64,000 bases of DNA from Oleiagrimonas sp. C23AA (GTDB lineage: Bacteria > Pseudomonadota > Gammaproteobacteria > Xanthomonadales > Rhodanobacteraceae). Position 1 is the stretch's first letter. The number at the start of each line of letters is the position of its first letter. Where the stretch lies: contig NZ_JAARLY010000001.1 of the NCBI RefSeq assembly GCF_011759385.1, positions 1 to 64,000 of the forward strand, given 5' to 3'. Shown here piece by piece: positions 37,350 to 48,636 of the stretch. The translations under genes were made by a program, and so were the position numbers. Under the pieces are notes generated by a model that saw nothing but the letters and a program-made list of their open reading frames with translations, did not search any database and was not told the origin of the DNA.

Positions 37350-39167
37350 ATGAACCGTTTTGTTGATCGCCCGCGCCTGTCGCGGCGGCGATTCGTGCAG
37401 GGTGTGGCGGCCGCGTCCGCCATCGCCAGTTTGGGTGTGGCGCGCAGCGTGCGCGCCATGAGCGCCACCGCCCCCGACCCATCGGTGCTCAGCGGCACCG
37501 AGTTTCATCTGAGCATCGGCATGCAGCCGGTCGATTTCACCGGTCATCGCGCCTTCGCCACCGCGGTGAACGGCCAGGTGCCGGCGCCGCTGCTGCGTTG
37601 GCGCCAGGGCGACGCCGTGACTTTGCATGTGCGCAATGCGCTGGATGTGCCCAGCTCCATGCACTGGCACGGCATTATCGTGCCGGCCGACATGGACGGC
37701 GTGCCGGGGCTTAGCTATCGCGGCATCGCGCCGGGTGGCAGCTACACCTATCGCTTTACCGTGAACCAGCGCGGCACCTACTGGTATCACAGCCACTCGC
37801 GCTTTCAGGAGCAGACCGGCACCTACGGCCCCATCGTGATCGAGCCGCGTGACGGCGAGCGCGTTGCCGCCGACCGCGAACACGTGATCGTGCTTTCGGA
37901 CTGGAGTGACACCAGCCCGGAGGCGATCTACGCCACGCTCAAGAAGCAGGCCGACTACTACAACTTCGGCCAGCCCACGGCGGGTGAGTTTCTGGCCGAT
38001 GTCGGCAAGCGCGGACTGGACCAGGCGCTGGCGCGTCGCCGCATGTGGCAACGCATGCGCATGACCACCGGTGACCTGGCCGACGTATCGGGCTACACCT
38101 ACACCTATCTGATGAATGGCACCGCGCCGGCGGCCAACTGGACCGGGCTGTTCCAACCGGGCGAGCGTGTGCGTCTGCGCTTCATCAATGGCTCGGCGAT
38201 GAGCTTCTTCGATGTGCGCATTCCGGGCCTGAAGATGACGGTGGTCGCCGCCGACGGCCAGGATGTGGAACCGGTCAGCGTGGACGAGTTCCGCATGGGT
38301 GTGGCCGAGTGCTACGACGTGCTGGTGGAACCGGGCGACGGCGCCTACACGGTGTTCGCGCAATCGATGGACCGCTCCGGCTTTGCGCGTGGCACGCTGG
38401 CGCCGCGCGCCGGCATGCAGGCCGAGGTGCCGCCGATGGACCCGCGCCCGGTGCTGACCATGGTCGACATGATGGGCGATAGGCCGATGGCCGGCATGTC
38501 CTCCATGCACGGCATGGACCACGGCAAGATGTCGATGCCGCACGCCATGCCTGGCGGCGGGCACGACAACATGGCCATGGCGCACGACGGCCACATGCAG
38601 CCCATCGCCATGGGCGACATGCCCGGTGGTCAGGCCAAGCCGCCGGTGGTGGCGCCATCCGATCCGGTGAAGGCCGGACCGGGCGTGGCCATGCGTGTGC
38701 GCCGGCCGCGCACCAATCTGGACGATCCCGGTGCCGGCTTGCGTCACAACGGCCGGCGCGTGCTCAGTTATGCCGACTTGCACACGCTTGGCGGCCCGGT
38801 CGATGCGCGCGAACCCGGTCGCGAGATCCGCCTGTACCTGACCGGCAACATGGATCGCTACATGTGGTCGTTCAACGGTACGCCGTTTGTCGACGCACAG
38901 CCGCTGCGGCTAAAGCATGGCGAGCAGGTACGCATCACCCTGGTCAACGACACCATGATGGCGCACCCGATCCACCTGCACGGCATGTGGAGCGAGCTGG
39001 AATCGCCACGGCACCAGTTCCAGTTGCGCAAGCACACCATCAGCGTGCAGCCGGCGCAGCAGGTCAGCTATCGCGTCAGCGCGGATGCTGTGGGGCGCTG
39101 GGCCTATCACTGCCACCTGCTTTATCACATGGAGGCGGGCATGTTCCGCGAGGTGGTGGTGGCATGA
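37350..39167 (+). CDS. copA: Multicopper oxidase CopA (copper resistance)
   Basis: A 605-residue periplasmic cuprous oxidase. The N terminus has a Tat signal (SRRRFVQG). Copper ligands are complete: HWH at 105-107, HSH at 147-149, HPIHLH at 539-544 and HCHLLYHMEAGM at 587-598, where Cys588, His593 and Met598 form the type 1 site. Residues about 374-427 are a Met/His-rich insert (GMSSMHGMDHGKMSMPHAM) typical of copper-loading regions in PcoA/CopA. ATG at 37350 with GGAG upstream. Its stop overlaps copB. Confidence 0.95.
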   Translation: MNRFVDRPRLSRRRFVQGVAAASAIASLGVARSVRAMSATAPDPSVLSGTEFHLSIGMQPVDFTGHRAFATAVNGQVPAPLLRWRQGDAVTLHVRNALDVPSSMHWHGIIVPADMDGVPGLSYRGIAPGGSYTYRFTVNQRGTYWYHSHSRFQEQTGTYGPIVIEPRDGERVAADREHVIVLSDWSDTSPEAIYATLKKQADYYNFGQPTAGEFLADVGKRGLDQALARRRMWQRMRMTTGDLADVSGYTYTYLMNGTAPAANWTGLFQPGERVRLRFINGSAMSFFDVRIPGLKMTVVAADGQDVEPVSVDEFRMGVAECYDVLVEPGDGAYTVFAQSMDRSGFARGTLAPRAGMQAEVPPMDPRPVLTMVDMMGDRPMAGMSSMHGMDHGKMSMPHAMPGGGHDNMAMAHDGHMQPIAMGDMPGGQAKPPVVAPSDPVKAGPGVAMRVRRPRTNLDDPGAGLRHNGRRVLSYADLHTLGGPVDAREPGREIRLYLTGNMDRYMWSFNGTPFVDAQPLRLKHGEQVRITLVNDTMMAHPIHLHGMWSELESPRHQFQLRKHTISVQPAQQVSYRVSADAVGRWAYHCHLLYHMEAGMFREVVVA

Positions 39168-40048
39168 GGCAAGTACTCACATTCACCGTCGCGCTGGGGC
39201 TTGCCGCCGGCGCACATGCGCAGATGCAGATGGCCATGCCCGATGCGCATGCTCACGACCACCACGCCAAGGCAACCTCGACGTCTTCCAACTCGTCCAC
39301 CACCGCCAAGGGCAAGACGGCGGCCACCGACCCCGATCATGTGCCGCCACCGCCGCCGCAGCACCCCATGCCACCGCTGACGCATCAGGAGATGAGCGAT
39401 GTCATGCATATGGACGGCGATCCGCTGCTGAGCATGGTCAAGTTCGACGAACTGGAGCAGACCGGGGGCGCCGGTTCGCATGGGCAAAGCTGGGATGGCG
39501 AAGCCTGGATCGGGCACGATCTCAACAAACTCTGGTTGCGCAGCGAGGGCGAGCGCAGCGACGGCAAGCTTGAAGATGCCAGCGTCGAGGTGCTTTACGA
39601 CCATGCCTACGCGCCGTTCTGGGACGCGCAGGTGGGTGTGCGCCACGATCTGGGCGAAGGCCCGTCGCGCACCTGGGCCGCCGTGGGTGTGCAGGGGCTG
39701 GCGCCGTACTGGTTTGAAACCACGGCCACTTTCTATGCCGGCCAGAACGGGCGCACGGCGGCAAGGGTGAAGTTCGAATACGAACTGTTGTTCACACAAC
39801 GCCTGGTGTTGACACCAGAAATCCAGTTGAACGCCTATGGCAAGGCCGATGCTGCCCGGCACCTGGGGGCTGGGCTGGCCAACGCCGAGTTTGGTCTGCG
39901 ACTGCGTTACGAAATCACCCGGCGTTTTGCGCCCTACATCGGCGCCAGCTATAAGCGGCGTTTTGCTGGTACGGCGGCCCTGGCGCGCGCCGATGGCCAG
40001 TCGCCAGGGCAGTGGCGCTGGGTGGCGGGTGTAAGGTGGTGGTACTGA
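39164..40048 (+). CDS. copB: Copper resistance outer-membrane protein CopB
   Basis: A 294-residue protein with a signal peptide (MRQVLTFTVALGLAAGAHA), a Met/His/Pro-rich linker (MAMPDAHAHDHHAK to about residue 90) and a C-terminal beta-barrel ending in GVRWWY with aromatic last residue, as in PcoB/CopB. The linker is the likely copper-binding part. It starts at an ATGA overlap with copA, so the pair is coupled. Confidence 0.93.
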   Translation: MRQVLTFTVALGLAAGAHAQMQMAMPDAHAHDHHAKATSTSSNSSTTAKGKTAATDPDHVPPPPPQHPMPPLTHQEMSDVMHMDGDPLLSMVKFDELEQTGGAGSHGQSWDGEAWIGHDLNKLWLRSEGERSDGKLEDASVEVLYDHAYAPFWDAQVGVRHDLGEGPSRTWAAVGVQGLAPYWFETTATFYAGQNGRTAARVKFEYELLFTQRLVLTPEIQLNAYGKADAARHLGAGLANAEFGLRLRYEITRRFAPYIGASYKRRFAGTAALARADGQSPGQWRWVAGVRWWY

Positions 40049-40126
40049 GCCATCACGCTGGATGGTTCTTGTATGCTGGTCGCGCATGTGCGCGGCCGGC
40101 ATCCGGGCGAGACAAGGGGACAACCC

Positions 40127-40732
40127 ATGCGTGTGCTGACGAAGTGGCTATCGATCGTGGTGCTGGTACTGGTGGCTGGATTGGCGTTCGTGTTTTCCGG
40201 CCTCTACGACATCGGTGCCGATGCGCCGCACTGGAATGTGACTCGCGCACTGATCACCCAACTGCGCGAGCGTTCCATCGACCATCGCCTGGATAGCGTG
40301 ACGGTGCCGGCCGATCTGAACGACCCGGCGCGGCTGCATGAGGGCGCCGAGCACTACATTGCCATGTGCACCGGCTGTCATCTGGCGCCGGGCGTGCATG
40401 ACAGTGAAATGCGCAAGGGCCTTTATCCGACGCCGCCGGATTTTGCCGCCATGGATCACGCCATCGATCCGCGCAAGGCGTTCTGGGTGATCAAGCACGG
40501 CATCAAGCTCACCGCCATGCCGGCCTGGGGCAAGACCCATTCGGACGAAAAAATCTGGGACATGGTGGCCTTCGTGCGCCAGTTGCCGTTGATGTCGCCG
40601 CAGGTCTATCAGCAGTGGGTGGCCAAGGTGGGCGGTCATCATGACGACGACGATGATGCGCCGGCGGCCGCCTCCACCGCACCTGCCGCAACCCCCGCTG
40701 TCACCCCGGCCCCGGCGACGTCGACACGCTGA
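40127..40732 (+). CDS. Membrane-anchored monoheme cytochrome c
   Basis: A 201-residue protein with an N-terminal helix (WLSIVVLVLVAGLAFVFSGLYDIG), one heme site MCTGCH (Cys81, Cys84, His85) and Met131 in LTAMPAWG as sixth ligand. The C terminus is low complexity: HHDDDDD followed by Ala/Pro/Thr. AAGGGGA precedes the ATG. The tail could bind metal. In this copper cluster it may accept electrons from copper oxidation, which is inference. Confidence 0.85.
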   Translation: MRVLTKWLSIVVLVLVAGLAFVFSGLYDIGADAPHWNVTRALITQLRERSIDHRLDSVTVPADLNDPARLHEGAEHYIAMCTGCHLAPGVHDSEMRKGLYPTPPDFAAMDHAIDPRKAFWVIKHGIKLTAMPAWGKTHSDEKIWDMVAFVRQLPLMSPQVYQQWVAKVGGHHDDDDDAPAAASTAPAATPAVTPAPATSTR

Positions 40733-40849
40733 TGCCGCGATCGCCAACACGCGCTACACGCGCCGCCCGCTAGCGTCTTGCGCTAAGCGCTGGCATCAAC
40801 GGCCGGCGATATCGAGAGCGATGATGATGGGCAACGTGCGAGGCAAGGC

Positions 40850-41974
40850 GTGACTGGGCGACTGCGCGCCCTGGGCCGTTGGCTGGCGGCCGAGCCGGTG
40901 CTGTGCGCGGTGCTGGTGCTCACATTGGCGGTGGGTGTTTACGACCCGCGACCGCTGTCGGACTGGTGGCGCTGGGCGCAGCCAGGCTCGCTGGCCTCGT
41001 TGCTGGCGTTGTTGGCCGTGGCGCAGGGCGTGCGCCTAAGCGGTTACGTGCAGGCGTTTGCACGACGGATGGCGGCGCGGCTTTCCACACAGCGTGCGAT
41101 CGCCGCGGTGCTGGTATCGCTGGCGGCGCTGACGTCCATGCTGCTGACCAACGACATCAGCCTGTTCCTGCTGGTGCCGCTGACATTGGCGCTGGCCGAC
41201 ATGGTGCATCTGCCGCGCCAGCGACTGGTGATTTTCGAAGCCTTGGCGGTCAATACCGGTTCGGCGCTCAGCCCGGTGGGCAATCCGCAGAACCTGCTGC
41301 TGTGGAAGCAATCGGGGCTGTCCATGCCCGGATTTGTCGCCGCAATGGCGCCGGCCGTGGCGCTGATGGCGCTGGTGTTGGTGTTGGCGACCTGGTTTGC
41401 GTTTCCCGCCAAACCCTTGCTGCGTCATGAGCAGGCGCCCGCGCATGAAATCTGCCGACCGCGCCTGGGCGCGATCTCCGCGCTGGCGCTGATCGCGGTG
41501 CTGGTGCTGATGGAGTGCGGCTTGCCGTATCTGGCGGCGCTGCTTGCCGTGGTGCTTTATCTGCTGCTGGAACGGCGCGTGCTGGCACAGGTGGACTGGG
41601 CGCTGCTGGCGACCATCGCCGGCATGTTGCTGGGGTTGGGGCATCTGGCGCAGGTGCCCATGGTGACGCAGGCGCTGCACCGGCTGGACTGGTCGCAAGC
41701 GCTGACCACGCTGCTGGCGGGCATGGGTCTGTCGCAGGTGATTTCCAATGTGCCGGCCACGGTGGCCTTGAAGGGCGTGGCCTCGCACACGCTGTGGCTG
41801 GCGGTGGCGGTGAATGTGGGCGGCTTCGGGCTGGTGGTGGGTTCGCTGGCCAATTTCATCGCGCTGCGCCTGGAAGGCAGCCGGGCGGTGTGGTGGAAGT
41901 TTCATCTGTGGTCGCTGCCATTTCTGGCGGTGGTGGGCGGCGGCGTGGTGGCCTTTGTTTGCTTGAGGTCTTGA
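40850..41974 (+). CDS. Anion permease of the SLC13/ArsB-like (ion transporter) superfamily
   Basis: A 374-residue protein with about ten helices. SALSPVGNPQNLLLW and MLLTNDISLFLLVPL are the paired hairpin motifs of the SLC13/NhaD/ArsB/CitM superfamily; SQVISNVPATVALKG is the matching second-half motif. GTG start with GAGGCAAGG just upstream. The substrate could be a carboxylate, sulfate, arsenite or a metal complex. Its stop lies inside the promoter of the following merR. Confidence 0.8.
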   Translation: MTGRLRALGRWLAAEPVLCAVLVLTLAVGVYDPRPLSDWWRWAQPGSLASLLALLAVAQGVRLSGYVQAFARRMAARLSTQRAIAAVLVSLAALTSMLLTNDISLFLLVPLTLALADMVHLPRQRLVIFEALAVNTGSALSPVGNPQNLLLWKQSGLSMPGFVAAMAPAVALMALVLVLATWFAFPAKPLLRHEQAPAHEICRPRLGAISALALIAVLVLMECGLPYLAALLAVVLYLLLERRVLAQVDWALLATIAGMLLGLGHLAQVPMVTQALHRLDWSQALTTLLAGMGLSQVISNVPATVALKGVASHTLWLAVAVNVGGFGLVVGSLANFIALRLEGSRAVWWKFHLWSLPFLAVVGGGVVAFVCLRS

Positions 41975-42002
41975 CTCTGGACCTGGGTCAAGGGTTTAGG
42001 CT
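41971..42002 (+). promoter_or_regulatory. MerR-type operator/promoter for the metal regulator and P-type ATPase
   Basis: TTGACT (41971-41976) is the -35 and TAGGCT (41997-42002) the probable -10, with an overlong 20-base spacer. The imperfect dyad TTGACTC-7 nt-GGGTCAA (41971-41991) covers the spacer start. This is the typical design of metal-responsive MerR promoters. The -35 overlaps the permease stop codon. Confidence 0.78.
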
Positions 42003-42009
42003 TATGCTC

Positions 42010-42431
42010 ATGAAAACCACGAATGAAACCGGGTTCAGCATCGGCACGGTGGCGCGTCGCGCCGGTGTGGGTGTGGACACCATCCGCTATTACGAGCGCG
42101 AAGGGCTGTTGCCGGCGCCGGCACGCCGCGCCTCGGGTTATCGCGTTTACGGCGATCAGGCCATCGAGCAGCTTCGCTTCATCCGCCGCGCCAAGGAGCT
42201 GGGCTTCAGCCTGGACGAGGTGCGCGAGCTGATGGCGTTGTCGGCCGACCGCGAGCGTGGCGTCACCGGCGTCAAACAGCGGGCGCAGCAGCGGCTGGCG
42301 GCGGTGGAGCAGCGCATGGCCGAACTTGAGCGCATTCGTGGCGGTTTGCAGACACTGATCGATGCCTGCCCGGGCCATGGCGATCTGGACACCTGTCCGA
42401 TCCTGAAAGCGCTGGGCAGCGAGGAGGACGC

Positions 42432-42435
<4 letters not shown>
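42010..42435 (+). CDS. MerR-family heavy-metal regulator
   Basis: A 141-residue regulator. The winged helix reads [27 protein letters not shown]; the C-terminal metal loop is [15 protein letters not shown], with two Cys and a His, as in Cd/Zn/Cu/Hg-sensing MerR proteins. ATG at 42010 or 42004 both lie close to the predicted transcription start, so the message may be leaderless. The gene ends in an ATGA overlap with the P-type ATPase, so regulator and pump are co-expressed from the operator upstream. Confidence 0.9.
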
Positions 42436-45197
<2,762 letters not shown>

Positions 45198-45310
45198 GCG
45201 TCAAGGTGACAGTCGTCAGCGGCGATGGCTGATGTTTGCCGCTGCCGGCCACGCGCCGGCGGCGGCAAGATGGTGTGCATCGGCCTTCGGGCCCTGCCGG
45301 GGACACCATC

Positions 45311-45469
45311 ATGAACGTGCACAACAGCTCGGAACGTACGCTGGACAAGTGGATGCCCTGGCTGCTGGGCCTGGCCACGGTATGGTTGCTGGGGCGTGGC
45401 CTGCGCAAGACGTTCTGGAGCCTGTTCGGGATGGCCTGGGCGCTTTACTGGGTGTTCGGCCGCCACTGA
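45311..45469 (+). CDS. Small membrane protein
   Basis: A 52-residue protein, MNVHNSSERTLDKWMPWLLG followed by WLLGRGL and two hydrophobic segments rich in Trp (WMPWLLGLATVWLL and WSLFGMAWALYWVFG). GGGGACA precedes the ATG. It looks like a genuine small inner-membrane protein, but I do not recognise a family. Confidence 0.55.
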   Translation: MNVHNSSERTLDKWMPWLLGLATVWLLGRGLRKTFWSLFGMAWALYWVFGRH

Positions 45470-45560
45470 ACCGGCCGCTGGCGGCGTGGCGTGTTGCGGG
45501 TAAACGCGACCGCGGTCATCATGCGCGCCTTTCCCCTGCGAGCGAGAAGGCGCGCGGTCC

Positions 45561-46820
45561 GTGAAGACTCTCGAGCAATGGCTGGACTATCAGCTTGGCG
45601 TGCATGCCCGTGGCATTGATCTCGGGCTGGAGCGCGTGGCCGAGGTCTGGCGCCGCCTGGGACAGCCGCAGGGCCCGCTCAACATCATTGTCGGCGGCAC
45701 CAACGGCAAGGGTTCCACGGTGGCCTTTCTCGAGGCCATGCTGCGCGCCGCCGGCTACCGCACCGGTGCCTATACCTCGCCGCATATCGATCGCTACAAC
45801 GAGCGTGTGCGCATCGATGGCGCCATGGCCGACGATGCCATGCTGTGCGCGGCGTTCGAGCGCATCGAACAGGCCCGCGGCGAGCTGCCGCTGACCTATT
45901 TCGAATTCGGCACACTGGCCGCGCTGCTGTGTTTCGAACAGACGCAGGTGGATGTGGCGCTGATCGAAGTGGGGTTGGGCGGGCGTCTGGATGCGGCCAA
46001 TATCGTCGATGCCGATGTGGCCATCGTTACCACGGTGGACCTGGATCACATGGACTGGCTGGGCAACGATCGCGACCAGATTGGCCGCGAAAAGGCCGGC
46101 ATTGCCCGCGCCGGCCGACCGGTGGTGATTGGCGAGGCCGAGCCACCGCAAGGGCTGCTTACCGCGCTGGCCGAGCGTCAGGCCATGGTGCTGCGGGCCG
46201 GTGTCGACTTTCACGCCGAGCCGGCGACGCAGGGCTGGGTTTTCCAGGGCGTGGACGGCGCCCGCCTGTGCTTGCCGGCGCCTCATATGCAGGCGCCATG
46301 TCAGCGCGCCAACGCGGCCGCGGCGATCACCGCGCTGCAGGCGCTGGCGCCACGGCTGGCCTGCTCGCCGACAGCCCTGGCCGAAGGCGTGCGCAGTGCG
46401 CAGGTGGTCGGGCGTCTACAGCCGTTGCCCGGTGAACTGGCACAGGTGGTGGACGTGGCGCACAACCCGCAGGCGGCCCGAGCGCTGGCGCAATGGTTGG
46501 ATGCGCGCGCCACGCGGGGCCGGGTGCTGGCGGTGTTTGGTGCATTGGCCGACAAGGACGTACCCGGCGTGGTGCAGGCGTTGGGTGAGCGCATCGACCG
46601 CTGGTACCTGGCCGATCTGGCCCAGGCCACCGCGCGCGGCATGGCCGTGGACAACCTGAACCGTGCGCTGCTGCGGGCCTTGCCCGATGCCCGTGCCAGC
46701 TGCTTTTCTGATGTGATATCCGCCCGTGAGGCGGCGCTGGCCGCGGCGCAGAACGATGATCTGGTGCTGATCTTCGGTTCGTTCTTCGTTGCCTCGCAGG
46801 TGCTGGCTTCGCCCGCGTGA
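45561..46820 (+). CDS. folC: Folylpolyglutamate/dihydrofolate synthase
   Basis: A 419-residue Mur-ligase-type enzyme that makes dihydrofolate and adds glutamates. GGTNGKGSTVAFLEA is the P-loop, YTSPHIDRYNERVRI the folate loop, and DVAHNPQAARAL the C-domain motif. GTG start with GAGAAGG upstream. It heads the conserved folC - SPOR - cvpA - purF run; accD, often upstream, is replaced by the copper block here. Confidence 0.95.
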   Translation: MKTLEQWLDYQLGVHARGIDLGLERVAEVWRRLGQPQGPLNIIVGGTNGKGSTVAFLEAMLRAAGYRTGAYTSPHIDRYNERVRIDGAMADDAMLCAAFERIEQARGELPLTYFEFGTLAALLCFEQTQVDVALIEVGLGGRLDAANIVDADVAIVTTVDLDHMDWLGNDRDQIGREKAGIARAGRPVVIGEAEPPQGLLTALAERQAMVLRAGVDFHAEPATQGWVFQGVDGARLCLPAPHMQAPCQRANAAAAITALQALAPRLACSPTALAEGVRSAQVVGRLQPLPGELAQVVDVAHNPQAARALAQWLDARATRGRVLAVFGALADKDVPGVVQALGERIDRWYLADLAQATARGMAVDNLNRALLRALPDARASCFSDVISAREAALAAAQNDDLVLIFGSFFVASQVLASPA

Positions 46821-46896
46821 GGATTGTTGCCAGCGCGCCCCGATCTCATTGACGCGCGCGCTATAATCGCCGCCGAATGCCACCTTGAGGATGCTC

Positions 46897-47967
46897 ATGG
46901 AGCCTGCCCTGAAAACCCGCCTGATCGGTGCCGGAGTGCTGATCGCCATTGCCGTGATCGTGGTGCCCATGCTGTTTCCCGGTGCGCCGCCCAAGGAGGG
47001 CAAGGAGCAGTCGCTGGATCTGAACATTCCGCCGCCGCCGGACAGCCAGATGCAGAGCCGCACGCTCAGCGTGGCGCCGGCCGGCAGCACCGCCGGCAAC
47101 GGCCAGTCCGGCGATACGGGTGGCGTGCAGGTGCAGCCCGGTCAGAGCGGTCACCTGGCGACGGTGAACATTCCGTCGCGCCGCCCGCAGGACGTGCACC
47201 CGGAAAACAGTCCAGCGCCGCAGGCCGGCGCGGGCGATAACGCCCCGGCCCAGGCGCAGGAGGCCACCCAGGGCGCCTCGGACGATGCCGCCAGCGCGCC
47301 GGCGCCGAGCGAGCAGGCGCCCAGGAGCGCGCCGCAGCCGGCGCCACCCAAGCCGGCTCCGAAGCCGCCCGAGCCCAAGGCCAAACCGGCCAGCACGCCA
47401 CCCAAACCGACCCAGCCGGCACCGTCCAGCGCGCCGGGCACGGCGGCGCAGGGCCATTACACCATCAGCCTGGGCGCCTACGCGGACAAGTCGAACGCGC
47501 AGAAGCTGCTGCGCCGCGTGCGGGCGCTGGGCTATCCGGTCAACGTGAGTGAAGTGCACATCGGCGGCAAACCGGCGGCCAAGGTGGAGGCCGGCCCTTT
47601 CGGCACCCGTGCCGAGGCCGAAAAGGCGCGACTCAAGCTCAAATCCTCCATCCCCAGCGCGCCCGTGGCGTTGCAGGAAGATGCCGCCAATCAGGGCCAC
47701 GACGCACCCGCGCATGCGCTGGGCAAGAAGGCCGGTGGCTGGGCCGTGCAGTTGGCCGCCTACAGCACCCGCGCCGACGCCATCAAATTGCGCGACAGCT
47801 TGCGTGCGCAGGGCTTTGACGGCTTTGTCGACGATGTGAAATCCGGCGGCCGCACGCTGTGGCGGGTGCGCGCCGGTCCCGAGACCAGCCGCGCCGATGC
47901 CGTGCAACTGCGCAGCCGCATCCAGGCCAAGCTGCACAAGAACGGCGTTGTGGTGACCGTGCCCTGA
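46897..47967 (+). CDS. DedD-like division protein with two SPOR domains
   Basis: A 356-residue inner-membrane protein. An N-terminal helix (LIGAGVLIAIAVIVVPMLF) is followed by a Pro/Ala/Gln-rich periplasmic linker to about residue 185, then two SPOR domains: GHYTISLGAYADKSNAQKLLRRVRALG and GWAVQLAAYSTRADAIKLRDSLRAQG. SPOR domains bind denuded septal glycan. GAGG seven bases before ATG 46897 decides the start. A TATAAT box at 46862-46867 may give it its own promoter. DedD normally has one SPOR. Confidence 0.88.
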   Translation: MEPALKTRLIGAGVLIAIAVIVVPMLFPGAPPKEGKEQSLDLNIPPPPDSQMQSRTLSVAPAGSTAGNGQSGDTGGVQVQPGQSGHLATVNIPSRRPQDVHPENSPAPQAGAGDNAPAQAQEATQGASDDAASAPAPSEQAPRSAPQPAPPKPAPKPPEPKAKPASTPPKPTQPAPSSAPGTAAQGHYTISLGAYADKSNAQKLLRRVRALGYPVNVSEVHIGGKPAAKVEAGPFGTRAEAEKARLKLKSSIPSAPVALQEDAANQGHDAPAHALGKKAGGWAVQLAAYSTRADAIKLRDSLRAQGFDGFVDDVKSGGRTLWRVRAGPETSRADAVQLRSRIQAKLHKNGVVVTVP

Positions 47968-48004
47968 GCGCGCGCGGACAAGCAACCACGGGGGCGAGAC
48001 GGCG

Positions 48005-48622
48005 TTGAACTGGGCCGATTACACCATTCTGGCGATATTGGCCGTATCCGTGCTGATGGGCCTTTGGCGCGGTTTTGTCGCCGAGGTGCTGGCGCTGCTG
48101 ATCTGGATTGCCGCCTTCTGGGTGGCCTGGAGCTTTGGCGATCGCGTGGCGCGGTTTTTCGATGGCCTGATTTCGCTGCCCTCGGCACGCATGCTGGTCG
48201 GCTACGGCCTGTGTTTCCTGGGCGTGCTGCTGCTGGGCGCGCTGCTGCGCTTTGTGATGGCACGGCTGATCGAGGGCACCGGGCTGACCGGCTCCGATCG
48301 CATGCTGGGCATGCTTTTCGGCCTGGCGCGCGGCGCGCTGGTGGTGACGCTGGCGGTGTTCTTGCTGGGTTTCACGCCGGTCACGCGCGACCCTTGGTGG
48401 CACCAGTCGCAGTTGATGCCCACCTTCGAGGGCGCGGCGGGGTGGCTGTCGGACCGTCTGCCTGATACCGTGCGCCGCTATCTGCACCCGGTGACCGAGG
48501 CCGCGGCCCGGTTGCCGGCCTCGCTGCCCTTGCGTCAGGGCACACCCGACACCATGTATGCGCCCGCAGCAGGCGCCTCTTCCCCCGCGCCGGCACGTCC
48601 GGCCACGACGAACTCGCAGTAG
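48005..48622 (+). CDS. cvpA: CvpA family membrane protein
   Basis: A 205-residue protein with four helices ([24 protein letters not shown] and so on) and a Pro/Ala-rich tail. CvpA is needed for colicin V production in E. coli and affects membrane and purine-linked functions. The start is TTG at 48005 with GGGGGCGAGA upstream. It precedes purF by 14 bases, the classical arrangement. Confidence 0.9.
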   Translation: MNWADYTILAILAVSVLMGLWRGFVAEVLALLIWIAAFWVAWSFGDRVARFFDGLISLPSARMLVGYGLCFLGVLLLGALLRFVMARLIEGTGLTGSDRMLGMLFGLARGALVVTLAVFLLGFTPVTRDPWWHQSQLMPTFEGAAGWLSDRLPDTVRRYLHPVTEAAARLPASLPLRQGTPDTMYAPAAGASSPAPARPATTNSQ

Positions 48623-48636
48623 AGCAGGCTTCCATC

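Noticed and set aside
40821-40853. A ten-residue leader peptide before the permease (ATG at 40821, TGA overlapping the GTG start)
   Set aside because: The overlap is suggestive, but there is no ribosome site or regulatory hairpin to support it.
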